Shown here: positions 1-8,795 of the stretch, one piece after another
Layout: each line of letters opens with the position of its first letter
Numbering within the stretch: position 1 is the stretch's first letter
NCBI RefSeq assembly: GCF_029952525.1
Contig: NZ_JASAOF010000002.1
Coordinates: 434,001 to 498,000 of the forward strand
Origin: Saccharopolyspora ipomoeae
GTDB taxonomy: Bacteria > Actinomycetota > Actinomycetes > Mycobacteriales > Pseudonocardiaceae
DNA length: 64,000 nucleotides
Direction: 5' to 3'
Program-made: the position numbers and the translations under genes
Notes under the pieces: generated by a model
Seen by the model: only the letters and a program-made list of their open reading frames with translations
Told to the model about the DNA's origin: nothing
The model's database searches: none

Positions 1-1
1 G

Positions 2-529
2 GCGCTCGACAGCCTCGCCTTGGCGCCCGGGAGCCTGCTGGCCGTCACCGGTGCCGCGGGCACGCTCGGCGGCTACGTCGTGCAACTGGCCAAGGCCGAC
101 GGGCTGCGGGTCCTCGCCGACGCGAAGGACTCCGACCGCGAGCTGGTTGCCTCCTTCGGTGCCGACGAGATCGTCGAGCGCGGCGAGGACGTCGCGACCC
201 GCTTCCGCGAGATCGCGCCCGACGGCGTGGACGCGGTCGTGGACGCCGCGGTGCTCGACGACAAGGTCGAGCCCGCCGTGCGCGACGGCGGCGGTCTCGC
301 GACGGTGCGCTTCTTCTCCACCGAGTCCGACCGCGGGGTCACCTATCACCGGGTGCTGGTCAGCGACTACTGGAAGGAGCGGGACAAGCTCGACAAGCTG
401 CGGCAGCAGGCCGAGGACGGGGTGCTGACGCTGCGCGTCGCCGACACCATCCCGGCCGAGCGAGGCGCCGAGGCGCACCACCGCCTCGAAGCGGGCGGCA
501 CGCGCGGCCGCCTGGTCGTGCTGTTCTGA
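2..529 (+). CDS. Zinc-type alcohol dehydrogenase / quinone oxidoreductase family protein, C-terminal part
   Basis: The open frame enters from the left edge and about 175 residues are visible. A Rossmann nucleotide-binding segment (VTGAAGTLGGYVVQLA) lies near the visible start, followed by a VDAVVDAAV strand and a C-terminal GTRGRLVVLF. This is the usual end of medium-chain dehydrogenase/reductase (MDR) proteins of the NADPH:quinone reductase type. The N-terminal GroES-like domain lies outside the window, so metal ligands and substrate cannot be judged. A TTG at position 20 is inside the domain and is not the real start. The family assignment is firm and the substrate is unknown. Confidence 0.85.
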   Translation, partial: ALDSLALAPGSLLAVTGAAGTLGGYVVQLAKADGLRVLADAKDSDRELVASFGADEIVERGEDVATRFREIAPDGVDAVVDAAVLDDKVEPAVRDGGGLATVRFFSTESDRGVTYHRVLVSDYWKERDKLDKLRQQAEDGVLTLRVADTIPAERGAEAHHRLEAGGTRGRLVVLF

Positions 530-563
530 TCCCGCCTGTTCTGGTCCCGCGTGGAGGCCGGGC

Positions 564-1493
564 TCACCCGGCCTCCACCAGGTCTTCCCAGAGCTCCTCC
601 GGCACGGGCGCGTCGAAGGCTTCGGCGTGGCCGCGGACCTCGTCCGGCGTCCGCGCCCCGAGCACCACCGACGCCACCGCCGGGTGCCGCCGCGCGAAGG
701 CGATCGCGGCCTGCGGCAGCGACACCCCGCGCCGGTGGCAGATCTCGGCCAGCCGCTGCGCTCTCGCCACCAGTTGCGGCGGGGCGGGGCGGTAGTCGTA
801 GACCGCGTGGGCCGCCGGGTCGTCGGTGGCCAGCAGGCCGCCGTTGAACACGCCCGCCACCAGCACCGAGACGCCGCGCCGGGCGCATTCGTCGAGCAGC
901 GGTTCGCCGGAGGAGTCCAGCGGGGTGAAGCGGCCGGCGAGCATGACGGCGTCGACGTCGGTCTCGGTCGCGAAGCGGTGCAGCATCGGCCACTGGTTCA
1001 TGCCGACGCCGATCGCCCCGATGACTCCCTGCGCGCGCAGGTCGTGCAGGGCCGGGTAGGCCTCGTCGACGGCCTGCTGCCAGTGGTCGTCGGGATCGTG
1101 CAGCAGCACGAGGTCGACGTGGTCGAGCCCGAGCCTGTCCGCACTGGATTCCAGGGAGCGGCGGACGCCGTCGGCGCTGAAGTCCCACCGGCGGGCGAAA
1201 TCGGCGGGGACGGCGAACCCGGCCGCGTCGTCTCGGGTTCCGCGCGGGTTGTCGACCGGGTCGAGGATCCTCCCGACCTTCGTGGACACCGCGAACTCGT
1301 GTCGGGGGTGTCCCGCCAGGGCGGCACCGAGGCGGCGTTCGGCCAGGCCGAGTCCGTAGTGCGGGGCTGTGTCGAAGTAGCGGACCCCGGCGTTCCAGGC
1401 CGCGTCCACGGTGGCGGCGGCCGTGTCGTCGTCGACCTCGCGGTAGAGGTTGCCGATGACCGCTCCGCCGAAACCCCAAGGGCTCACCCGCAT
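564..1493 (-). CDS. Aldo/keto reductase (D-threo-aldose 1-dehydrogenase-like)
   Basis: The 309-residue protein is a single (beta/alpha)8 NAD(P)-dependent aldo/keto reductase. Visible family landmarks are MRVSPWGFGGAVIGN at the N-terminus, YFDTAPHYG (Asp and Tyr of the catalytic tetrad), STKVGR (Lys) and LLHDPD (His). A Gly-Ala-Arg segment near the C-terminus fits cofactor binding. N-terminal sequence and length resemble the L-fucose/D-threo-aldose dehydrogenase branch, so an aldose or lactol may be the substrate. It lies 3 bp downstream of an SDR gene on the same strand, and the two probably form one operon for sugar or polyol oxidation. The substrate assignment is inference. Confidence 0.85.
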   Translation of the reverse strand: MRVSPWGFGGAVIGNLYREVDDDTAAATVDAAWNAGVRYFDTAPHYGLGLAERRLGAALAGHPRHEFAVSTKVGRILDPVDNPRGTRDDAAGFAVPADFARRWDFSADGVRRSLESSADRLGLDHVDLVLLHDPDDHWQQAVDEAYPALHDLRAQGVIGAIGVGMNQWPMLHRFATETDVDAVMLAGRFTPLDSSGEPLLDECARRGVSVLVAGVFNGGLLATDDPAAHAVYDYRPAPPQLVARAQRLAEICHRRGVSLPQAAIAFARRHPAVASVVLGARTPDEVRGHAEAFDAPVPEELWEDLVEAG

Positions 1494-1496
1494 GCG

Positions 1497-2249
1497 TCAC
1501 TTCCGCAGCCGCAGGCCCTGCATGCCGCCGTCGACCGCCAGCGACGTCCCGGTCGTGGCCCCCGCCGACGGGCCCGCCAGGTAGGCGACCGCGGCCGCCA
1601 CCTCCTCGGCCGACACCAATCGGCCGGACGGCTGGCGGGCGTTGAGCGCGGCGAGTTCCGCGTCGGGATCGTCGGCGGCCGACAGCAACCGGCGCACCCA
1701 CGGGGTGTCGGCGGTTCCCGGGTTGACGCAGTTGACGCGGATGCCCTCGCGGATGTGATCGGCGGCCATCGCCTGCGTCAACGACAGCACCGCTCCCTTG
1801 CTCGCGCTGTAGGCCGCGCGATCCGGGAGTCCCGCCGTGGCCGCGATCGAGCAGGTGTTGACGATCGACGCCGCCGCCGACTTCCGCAGGTGCGGCAGAG
1901 CGGCCCGCGTGGTGCGCACGATGCCCAGCACGTTCACGTCGAACACGCGGTGCCACTCCTCGTAGGAGTTCGTCTCGACGGTGCCCTGGGCCCCGATCCC
2001 CGCGTTGTTGACCAGCACGTCCACCCCGCCGTGCCGCTGCACCGCCTCGTCCACGGCGACCCGCACGGACCCCTCGTCGCTCACATCGCACTTCAGGCCG
2101 AGAACCCCGGCAGGCACGTCACCCGGATCCAGGTCCAGAGCCGCGACCTTCGCACCGCGCGAGGCCAACTCCCGCACCACGGCCAAGCCGATCCCCGAAC
2201 CACCACCGGTGACCACCGCCGACAACCCGTCGAACTCCCCAACACCCAC
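1497..2249 (-). CDS. SDR family NAD(P)-dependent oxidoreductase
   Basis: This classical short-chain dehydrogenase is 250 residues from the chosen start. The TGGGSGIG cofactor motif is near the N-terminus, NNAG in the middle, and the Ser-Tyr-Lys catalytic set (NTCSIAATAG...YSASK) follows; the C-terminus ends in DGGMQG. An upstream ATG at 2294 exists, but the GTG at 2249 follows an AAGGGG ribosome site and gives the normal SDR N-terminus (VGVGEFDGLSAVVTG). The gene is immediately upstream of the aldo/keto reductase, suggesting co-transcription. The substrate cannot be read from sequence. Confidence 0.85.
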   Translation of the reverse strand: MGVGEFDGLSAVVTGGGSGIGLAVVRELASRGAKVAALDLDPGDVPAGVLGLKCDVSDEGSVRVAVDEAVQRHGGVDVLVNNAGIGAQGTVETNSYEEWHRVFDVNVLGIVRTTRAALPHLRKSAAASIVNTCSIAATAGLPDRAAYSASKGAVLSLTQAMAADHIREGIRVNCVNPGTADTPWVRRLLSAADDPDAELAALNARQPSGRLVSAEEVAAAVAYLAGPSAGATTGTSLAVDGGMQGLRLRK

Positions 2250-2395
2250 CGCGCAACCCCTTCGCTCGCCGAAGCCCTCCCGGACCTCTAGCACCCCGAA
2301 CGAACGAACAACAAGAACTCCTCGCCCCCGACGACCTCAACCCGGGACTCCACGACCTCCCCTTCCACGACCACCCCTGTCCCGTGGTCGGCGAA

Positions 2396-2409
2396 GTTCT
2401 CATGAAAAC
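2396..2409. repeat. GTTTTCATGAAAAC-type palindrome, diverged copy
   Basis: This 14-base near-palindrome (GTTCTCATGAAAAC) lies in the 2250-2624 gap between the SDR and sugar-symporter genes. It matches, with one change, the palindromes at 30223-30393 and is likewise followed by a CCTCCCC tract. The rest of the gap holds a terminator at 2574-2607 and no convincing gene. The short minus-strand frame at 2288-2512 reads through this palindrome and shows no family features. Confidence 0.6.
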
Positions 2410-2573
2410 CTCCCCCACCCACCTCGAACCACGGGAACCACCCCGAACTCCCCGGCCCCGGAACCTCGCCATCACCCACGACGTACCCCTCACACACCGA
2501 CGAACCCGGCACCCTACCGCCGCACGACGGTCACTCCACCGGATCGCCCCTCTCCCACCGTCGAAAACGCGAA

Positions 2574-2607
2574 AGCGGGGGCGTGACCTGGTGGTCGCGC
2601 CCCCGCT
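2574..2607 (-). terminator. Intrinsic terminator of the sugar symporter gene
   Basis: AGCGGGGGCG (2574-2583) pairs perfectly with CGCCCCCGCT (2598-2607), and inner pairs extend the stem around a TGGT loop. Read on the minus strand the hairpin is followed by TTTCGCGTTTTC. It lies 18 bases past the stop of the minus-strand transporter gene. Confidence 0.8.
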
Positions 2608-2624
2608 GGCGGTGGAACGTGGGA

Positions 2625-4043
2625 TCAGCCCATCTGCTCCAGGGTTCGGCCCTTGGTCTCCGGGATCCACTTCCAGACGAAGTAGATCGACAGGACCGCG
2701 AAGGCCGTGTAGCCGATGTAGGCGCCGGAGAGGCTGGACTCGGACAGGGACGGGAACGTCACCGTGACGGCCCAGTTGGTGACCCACTGAGCCGCGGCGG
2801 CCACGGCCAGTCCCGAGGCGCGGATGCGGTTCGGGAACATCTCGCCGAGCAGGACCCACACCGCCGGGCCCCAGGAGATCGCGAAGAAGAACACGAACGC
2901 GTGCGCCGCGACCAGGGCGATCACGCCGTACGGGTCGGGCATCGTCGGCTCACCGTTGACCAGCTGGGCCTGCGCGAACGAGAACGCGGCCGCGCCCAGG
3001 GTGACGGCCATGCCCACCGAGCCGGTCAGCAGCAGCGGACGACGCCCCAGGCGGTCCAGCAGCACCAGGGCCACGATCGTGCCGGCGATGTTGAAGATCT
3101 GCGTGGACATGCTCAGCAGCAGCGAGCTGTCCTCGTTGATGCCGACCGACTGCCACAGCGCCGACGAGTAGTAGAAGATCACGTTGATGCCGACGAGCTG
3201 CTGCAGCATCGACAGCCCGATGCCGATCCACACGATCGGCAGCAGCGCGGTGCCCTTGGCCTTGAGGTCGCTCAGCCGGGGCTTGCGGTCGCTGCTGAGC
3301 GATTCCTCGATCTCCGACAGGCGGGTGTCCACATCGGTCGGTTCGAGCGCGACGAGCACCTCGCGCGCCTCGTCGGAGCGCCCCGTGGCCACCAGGTGCC
3401 GCGGCGATTCGGGGATGGTGAACGACAGCACGCCGTAGAGGATCGCGGGCACGGCGGCGACGCCGAGCATCCACTGCCAGGCGGACAGGAAGCCGAGCGG
3501 CTGGGTGGCGCCGCCCGCGGCTTCGGCGATGCCCCAGTCGACGACCTGCGAGATCGCGATGCCGAGCACGATCGCGAGCTGCTGCAGGGTTCCGAGCTTG
3601 CCGCGCTGCGAGGCGGGCGCGATCTCGGCGATGTAGGCGGGGGCGATCACCGAGGCCATGCCGATGGCGACGCCGCCGACCAGTCGCCAGAACCCGAGGT
3701 CCCAGGCGGAGAACGGGACGGCGGACCCGATCGCGCTGATGCAGAACAGGATCGCGGCCAGGCGCATCGCGAAGAGCCGGCCGGAGCGGTCCGCGATGGA
3801 CCCGGCGAACCAGGCGCCGACGGCTGATCCGAGCAGGGCGATGGCGACGGTGACGCCGGTGGCCACTGCATCGATCTGGAAATGATCTCGAATGGCGTTG
3901 ACGGCGCCGTTGATCACGGCGGTGTCGTAGCCGAAGAGGAATCCGCCGAGGGCCGCGACGCAGGCGAAGTGCAATGCCTTCACACGTCGCGGACCGGCTG
4001 TTCTTCCGTCACCCGGGGTGACGGTCCTGGCGCTTTCCGCCAT
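2625..4043 (-). CDS. Sugar porter family MFS transporter (sugar:H+ symporter)
   Basis: The 472-residue integral membrane protein has about 12 hydrophobic segments. Sugar-porter signatures appear in order: GFLFGYDTAVINGA in helix 1, DRSGR in the loop between helices 2 and 3, PESPRHLV after helix 6, DRLGRRPLLL between helices 8 and 9, and PETKGRTLEQM at the end. Known relatives (XylE, GlcP, AraE) import pentoses or hexoses with protons. The ATG at 4043 gives a normal N-terminus; the longer frame to 4112 adds an atypical 23 residues. The ROK and LacI regulators start divergently from the other side, so it is probably part of their regulon. Confidence 0.9.
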   Translation of the reverse strand: MAESARTVTPGDGRTAGPRRVKALHFACVAALGGFLFGYDTAVINGAVNAIRDHFQIDAVATGVTVAIALLGSAVGAWFAGSIADRSGRLFAMRLAAILFCISAIGSAVPFSAWDLGFWRLVGGVAIGMASVIAPAYIAEIAPASQRGKLGTLQQLAIVLGIAISQVVDWGIAEAAGGATQPLGFLSAWQWMLGVAAVPAILYGVLSFTIPESPRHLVATGRSDEAREVLVALEPTDVDTRLSEIEESLSSDRKPRLSDLKAKGTALLPIVWIGIGLSMLQQLVGINVIFYYSSALWQSVGINEDSSLLLSMSTQIFNIAGTIVALVLLDRLGRRPLLLTGSVGMAVTLGAAAFSFAQAQLVNGEPTMPDPYGVIALVAAHAFVFFFAISWGPAVWVLLGEMFPNRIRASGLAVAAAAQWVTNWAVTVTFPSLSESSLSGAYIGYTAFAVLSIYFVWKWIPETKGRTLEQMG

Positions 4044-4190
4044 GGCGTTGCTCCGTTGCAGTGCGTTGTTCTCTTGCGCCGCGTGTGCGGCGCGGGTTAG
4101 TAAAGGACACATACCAACTCATCGTCAAGGGAGGCGGTGCCCGCCTTGGCCACACCACCGCGCCCTCGCCCGCCCGGGCATACTTCCCCG

Positions 4191-5372
4191 GTGTCCCCGA
4201 ACGGCCCGCAGATGGTGCGACAGCTCAACCGCCGACTGGTCCTCGACCTGTTCCGCGACGGTGAGGTCCGGTCGCGCGCGGACGTCGCCCGGCAGACCGG
4301 CCTGACGAAGCCGTCCGCCTCCGCCATCACCGACGGACTGCTCGCCGAGGGATTCCTCCTCGACGCCGGTGTCGGCGAACCCGGCTCGGCGGGAGGCCGG
4401 CGGCCGAACCTGCTGCGCTTCAACGAGCGCCACCGCGCCTACGTCGGCGTGCACTTCGGGGCGCAGCGGACGATGGTGACCCTCGCCGACGCGCTGGGGA
4501 ACCCGCTGGCCCGCGCCTCGACCGCCAGCTCCCTCGGCGACGCCGAGCGCGGCCTGCGCGCCGCCCGGACGCTGGTGCTGCGCGCGTGCGGGCGCGCCGA
4601 CATGGCGATCGACCTGGTGGCGGCCGTCGGCGTCTCGGTGGAGGGCCTGGTCGACCAGACCTCGGGCCGCTGCCTGCTCGCCCCCAACCTGGGCTGGCGG
4701 GACGTGCCGATCCAGGCGCGGATGGAGGAGCTGGTCGGGGCTCCGGCGACGGTGTTCAACGAGGCCCACGCAGGCGCGCTGGCGGAGCACCACGCCGGTG
4801 TGGCGGTGGGCGTGGAGTCGTTCGTCCGGCTCAGCGTCGGCACCGGTGTCGGCTCCGGCGTGGTGCTGGGATCGCAGCTGTTCTCGGGCAGCACGGGCAT
4901 CGCCGGGGAGATCGGGCACTGCCGCGTCGAGGACGACGGCCTGGAGTGCGGCTGCGGGAACACGGGCTGCCTGGAGACGGTCGCCGGCGAGCCGGCCATC
5001 ACCAGGGCCGTGGACGTCGCGCTGCGCGACGGCCGGTTCAGCGCCCTGCGCGAGGGGAGCCACCTGCGCCTGATCATCGATGCGGCGCACGAGGGCGACG
5101 AGGCCGCCCGCGCGGCGCTGGCGCGAGCGGGACGCGGCCTGGCGCGCGGCATCTCGTACCTGCTCAACGTGCTGGACCCGGATCTGGTGGTGATCGGCGG
5201 CGCCGTGCGCGGGGCCGGGGAGCTGCTGCTGGGGCCGTTGCGGGAGGAACTGCCCCGGTCGTCGTTGCCGCAGCACCGCGCGCGCCAGGTCGTCTTCAGC
5301 GACGTGCCGCAGGCCGAGCTCGACGGGGCGGTGCTGCTGGCGCGGCGGCTGGACGAGGCCGTGGCGCCGTGA
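4191..5372 (+). CDS. ROK family transcriptional repressor
   Basis: The 393-residue protein has an N-terminal winged helix-turn-helix (SRADVARQTGLTKPSASAITDGLL) followed by a ROK kinase-like domain. The zinc-binding motif CGCGNTGCLE is intact and a phosphate-binding glycine run (VIGGAVRGAG) is near the end. This architecture matches NagC/XylR/Mlc-type regulators that sense sugars or sugar phosphates. The GTG at 4191 is preferred; an ATG at 4137 would add 18 proline-rich residues. The stop overlaps the GTG of the LacI gene (GTGA), so both regulators are translated from one message. It is divergent from the sugar symporter. Confidence 0.88.
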   Translation: MSPNGPQMVRQLNRRLVLDLFRDGEVRSRADVARQTGLTKPSASAITDGLLAEGFLLDAGVGEPGSAGGRRPNLLRFNERHRAYVGVHFGAQRTMVTLADALGNPLARASTASSLGDAERGLRAARTLVLRACGRADMAIDLVAAVGVSVEGLVDQTSGRCLLAPNLGWRDVPIQARMEELVGAPATVFNEAHAGALAEHHAGVAVGVESFVRLSVGTGVGSGVVLGSQLFSGSTGIAGEIGHCRVEDDGLECGCGNTGCLETVAGEPAITRAVDVALRDGRFSALREGSHLRLIIDAAHEGDEAARAALARAGRGLARGISYLLNVLDPDLVVIGGAVRGAGELLLGPLREELPRSSLPQHRARQVVFSDVPQAELDGAVLLARRLDEAVAP

Positions 5373-6388
5373 AGCGCCCGACGATCATCGACATCGCCCG
5401 CGAGGTCGGGGTGTCGAAGGCGGCGGTGTCCTACGCGCTCAACGGGCGCGGCGGCGTCTCGCAGGAGACGCGGGAGCGGATCCTGGACGTGGCCGCCGAG
5501 CTGGGCTGGCGCGCCAGCAGCGCCGCGCGGGCGCTGTCGAGCGACCGGGCGGCCACGGTGGGCGTCGTGCTGGCCCGCTCGCCGGAGGTGCTGCGGACCG
5601 AGCCGTTCTTCATGCAGGTGGTGGCGGGCCTGGAGAAAACCCTGTCGGCGCACGGCTTCTCGTTGCAGCTGGCGCTGGCCTCGGACACGGCGACTGAGCT
5701 GGAGACCTACCGGCGCTGGTGGGCCGAGCGCCGCGTCGACGGCGTGCTGCTGACGGACCTGCGGGTCGACGACCCGCGCCCGGCCCTGCTGCGCGAGCTG
5801 CGGGTTCCGGCGGTCTTCTTCGGCACCGAGCGGCCGATGGCGGGCATCCCGGTGCTGTGGGTCGACGAGCGCGACATCGCGGCGAGCGCCGTGGGGCACC
5901 TGGCGGCGCTGGGCCACCGGCGGATCGGGCACGTGCAGGGCCCGGAGCAGCTGCGCCACACCGCCCGCCGGGAGCGGGAGTTGCGCTGCGCGGTCGCCGA
6001 GATGCCGGGAACGGAGCTGGTTCCCGCGCACGGCGACTACACCGAGGCCGGTGGCGTGGCGGCCGCGGCCCGGTTGCTGGGTGCTGCGCGGCCGCCGACG
6101 GCGATCATCTTCGACAACGACGTGATGGCGGTGGCCGCGGTCGCCCGCGCCGACGAGCTGGGAGTGCGCGTACCGGGCGATCTCTCGGTGCTGGCGTGGG
6201 ACGACTCGATGCTGTGCCGGGTGGTCCGCCCCGCGATCACCGCGTTCTCGCACGACGTCGGCGGGGCCGCCGAGCGGGCGGCGCTGATGCTGCTGGAGCT
6301 GATCGAGACGGGCGTGGCCGACGACGCCCGGATGCACCCGCGCGAGTTGATCACGCGCGACAGCACGGGCGAAGCGCCCGTGCGCTGA
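5369..6388 (+). CDS. LacI family transcriptional regulator
   Basis: The 339-residue protein starts with a LacI helix-turn-helix (IIDIAREVGVSKAAVSYALNGRGGVSQETRERI) and the hinge helix region (SSAARALSSDRA), followed by a periplasmic-binding-like sensor domain. The GTG start overlaps the preceding ROK stop codon. A palindrome TTAACCGGTTAA with a central CG sits 64 bases downstream of the stop, in front of the ABC importer operon, and is the obvious operator candidate. The expected role is repression of the importer and glycosidase genes, relieved by a sugar; the ligand is not identifiable. Confidence 0.9.
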   Translation: MKRPTIIDIAREVGVSKAAVSYALNGRGGVSQETRERILDVAAELGWRASSAARALSSDRAATVGVVLARSPEVLRTEPFFMQVVAGLEKTLSAHGFSLQLALASDTATELETYRRWWAERRVDGVLLTDLRVDDPRPALLRELRVPAVFFGTERPMAGIPVLWVDERDIAASAVGHLAALGHRRIGHVQGPEQLRHTARRERELRCAVAEMPGTELVPAHGDYTEAGGVAAAARLLGAARPPTAIIFDNDVMAVAAVARADELGVRVPGDLSVLAWDDSMLCRVVRPAITAFSHDVGGAAERAALMLLELIETGVADDARMHPRELITRDSTGEAPVR

Positions 6389-6452
6389 TCGGAGCAGCGA
6401 AGGGCCGTCAGCGGTAACGAATCGGTCACGCCGGTCGTACCGGACCTTCTGA

Positions 6453-6464
6453 TTAACCGGTTAA
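6453..6464. promoter_or_regulatory. Palindromic operator TTAACCGGTTAA
   Basis: This perfect 12-base palindrome with a central CG step is the usual format of a LacI-family operator. It lies 59 bases before the substrate-binding protein start and just upstream of a TAGCTT (6470-6475) that could serve as the -10 element. Binding by the adjacent LacI protein (or the ROK protein) is inferred. Confidence 0.65.
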
Positions 6465-6522
6465 GTCCCTAGCTTGAGCGGCGGGCCCAACGACGGGTCC
6501 GACGAGGCCGAGGAGTCGTTTC

Positions 6523-7830
6523 GTGATCAAACGCTCGCTCGCGACGGTGTCGCTCATCGCCGCCGTGCTCGCCGCAACGCTGACCGGCTGCGCAGGCTCG
6601 GCCGACGACCAGAACACGATCACCTACTGGGCCAGCAACCAGGGCGAGAGCGCCGAGCAGGACATGGAGGTCCTGCACGACGACCTGGCCCGGTTCACCG
6701 CCGAGACCGGCATCGAGGTGAACGTCGAGGTCATCGGCTGGAACGATCTGCTGAACCGGATCCTGGGCGCGGCGACCTCCGGAGTCGGACCGGACGTGGT
6801 GAACCTGGGCAACACCTGGTCGGCCTCGCTGCAGGCGACCGGAGCGTTCGTGCCGTTCGACGACGAGCTCATGCAGCGCTTCGGCGGCCGGGAACGCTTC
6901 CTGGACAGCAGCATGAGCTCCACCGGCATGGCGGGGCAGGTTCCGACGTCGCTGCCGCTGTACGGCCTGAGCTACGGCGTGTTCTACAACAAGAAGCTCT
7001 TCGCCGAGGCCGGGGTGGCCCCGCCGCGCGACTGGGACGAGTTCGTCGCGGCGGCGAAGAAGCTCACCGATCCGGCCCGCAACCGCTGGGGGCTGACGAT
7101 CGCCGGCGCGAGCTACACCGAGAACTCGCACTTCGCCTTCATGTTCGCCCGGTGGCAGGGCGTCGACCTGATCACCCGCCACGGCCCCGACTTCGACTCG
7201 CCGGGCGCCGTCTCGGCCGTCCAGCGCTACCTCGACCTGATGTCGACGCAGAAGGTCGTGAGCCCGGGCGACGCCGAGGAGGGCACCACCTCCAGCGCCG
7301 CCGAGGACTTCACCGACGGCAACGCGGCGATGCTCATCGCGCAGAACAGCGTGATCCCCACGCTGGAGGACAACGGCATGTCCGGCGACGCCTACGGCGT
7401 GGTGCGGCTGCCCGCGCCCGATCCGCTGCCGCCGGGCGGGACCCCGGCGCTGAGCCACGTCGCGGGCTCGAACGTCGCGGTGTTCGCCGACAGCCCGAAG
7501 CGCGAGCAGGCCCTCGAACTCGTGCGGTTCCTGACCAGCAAGGACACCCAGGCGTCGCTGAACAAGAAGTACGGGACGCTGCCGGTGGTCACCGACGCCT
7601 ACGACGACCCCGCGTTCCGCACCGAGCGGGACAGGGTCTTCTCGGACGTGCTGGCCAACTACTCCGAGCCCGCTCCGATGATCCCGACCGAAGCGCACTT
7701 CGAGACCACGGTGGGCTCGGCGATGCGGGACCTGTTCGCCGAGATCGCCACCGGCCGCGAGGTCACCACCGAGGACGTGCGGGCGGCCCTGGCCGACGCC
7801 GAGCAGAAGATGCGAGGTACCGGAAGTTGA
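6523..7830 (+). CDS. Sugar ABC transporter substrate-binding lipoprotein
   Basis: The 435-residue extracellular solute-binding protein is of the family 1 (maltose-type) class. The N-terminus is a lipoprotein signal with basic residues, a hydrophobic stretch and the lipobox LTGC, with Cys23 as the lipidated residue. The mature part carries the expected N-terminal ITYWAS strand and the LYGLSYGVFYNKKLF segment common in sugar binders. The GTG start is preceded by AGGAG at 6511-6515. It is the first gene of an importer operon with two permeases and a glycoside hydrolase. It likely captures an oligosaccharide; the exact sugar is unknown. Confidence 0.9.
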   Translation: MIKRSLATVSLIAAVLAATLTGCAGSADDQNTITYWASNQGESAEQDMEVLHDDLARFTAETGIEVNVEVIGWNDLLNRILGAATSGVGPDVVNLGNTWSASLQATGAFVPFDDELMQRFGGRERFLDSSMSSTGMAGQVPTSLPLYGLSYGVFYNKKLFAEAGVAPPRDWDEFVAAAKKLTDPARNRWGLTIAGASYTENSHFAFMFARWQGVDLITRHGPDFDSPGAVSAVQRYLDLMSTQKVVSPGDAEEGTTSSAAEDFTDGNAAMLIAQNSVIPTLEDNGMSGDAYGVVRLPAPDPLPPGGTPALSHVAGSNVAVFADSPKREQALELVRFLTSKDTQASLNKKYGTLPVVTDAYDDPAFRTERDRVFSDVLANYSEPAPMIPTEAHFETTVGSAMRDLFAEIATGREVTTEDVRAALADAEQKMRGTGS

Positions 7831-8795
7831 CCAGTACCGCCACCTCCCCCACCGCACCGGTCGCCCCGCCCGATCCTCCGCCGGGCCGCCGGTGGACGCC
7901 GAGCAGGCGGCTGCTGCCGTACCTGCTGGTGGCTCCGGCGCTGTGCTTCGAACTGCTGGTGCACCTGCTGCCGATGCTCGGCGGGCTGTACATGAGCGTG
8001 CTGGAGCTGACCCAGTTCTACCTGCGGGACTGGTTGCACGCGCCGTGGGCGGGTCTGGCGAACTTCCGCTTCGCGCTGGACTTCGACGGTGCCGTCGGCG
8101 CGGCGCTGGTCCGCTCGTTCGCGGTCACCGCCGGGTTCTCGGTGCTGACCGTCGGGTTGTCGTGGCTGCTGGGGGTGTTCGCGGCGACGCTGCTGCAGCG
8201 CTCGTTCCGGGGGCGAGCGGTGCTGCGGACGCTGTTCCTGGTGCCCTACGCCCTGCCGGTCTACACCGCGGCGATGGTCTGGAAGTTCCTGCTGGACCAG
8301 GACGACGGCATGGTCAACGCGACGCTGAGCGGGCTGGGCATCACCGACGGTCAGACGTTCTGGCTGCTGGGCGACAACGCGTTCCTGGCCACGGTGGCGA
8401 CGGCGACGTGGCGGTTGTGGCCGTTCGCGTTCCTGGTGCTGATGGCCGGCATGCAGTCGATCCCGCACGACGTCTACGAGTCGGCGACGGTGGACGGCGC
8501 GGGGCTGTGGCAGCAGTTCCGGTCGATCACGCTGCCGATGCTGCGGCCGGTGAACCAGGTCCTGGTGCTGGTGCTGTTCCTGTGGACGTTCAACGACTTC
8601 AACGTGCCCTACGTCCTGTTCGACAAGTCGGTGCCCAGCGCGGCGAACCTGCTGTCGATCCACATCTACAACAACTCGTTCATCACCTGGAACTTCGGGA
8701 TGGGTTCGGCGATGTCGACGTTGCTGCTGCTGTTCCTGCTGGTCGTCACGGCCGGGTACCTGGCCTTCACATCGCGGAGGATGAAGGATGCCTGA
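7827..8795 (+). CDS. Sugar ABC transporter permease, MalF type
   Basis: The 322-residue membrane protein has about six transmembrane helices after a proline-rich cytoplasmic N-terminus. The EAA loop that docks with the ATPase is YESATVDGAGLWQQFRSITLPMLRP. The start is a TTG whose last bases overlap the stop of the binding-protein gene (TTGA), which implies translational coupling. The C-terminus overlaps the next permease by 8 bases. It forms the first half of the membrane channel of the importer. Confidence 0.88.
   Translation: MTSTATSPTAPVAPPDPPPGRRWTPSRRLLPYLLVAPALCFELLVHLLPMLGGLYMSVLELTQFYLRDWLHAPWAGLANFRFALDFDGAVGAALVRSFAVTAGFSVLTVGLSWLLGVFAATLLQRSFRGRAVLRTLFLVPYALPVYTAAMVWKFLLDQDDGMVNATLSGLGITDGQTFWLLGDNAFLATVATATWRLWPFAFLVLMAGMQSIPHDVYESATVDGAGLWQQFRSITLPMLRPVNQVLVLVLFLWTFNDFNVPYVLFDKSVPSAANLLSIHIYNNSFITWNFGMGSAMSTLLLLFLLVVTAGYLAFTSRRMKDA

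Noticed and set aside
367-2091. Long minus-strand open frame of 574 codons
   Set aside because: It is Arg/Gly-rich with no domain features and lies across the aldo/keto reductase and SDR genes in another frame. High GC keeps such frames open.
2288-2512. Small minus-strand frame of 74 codons
   Set aside because: It is Gly/Val-rich, reads through the diverged palindrome, and overlaps the upstream region of the SDR without a good ribosome site.
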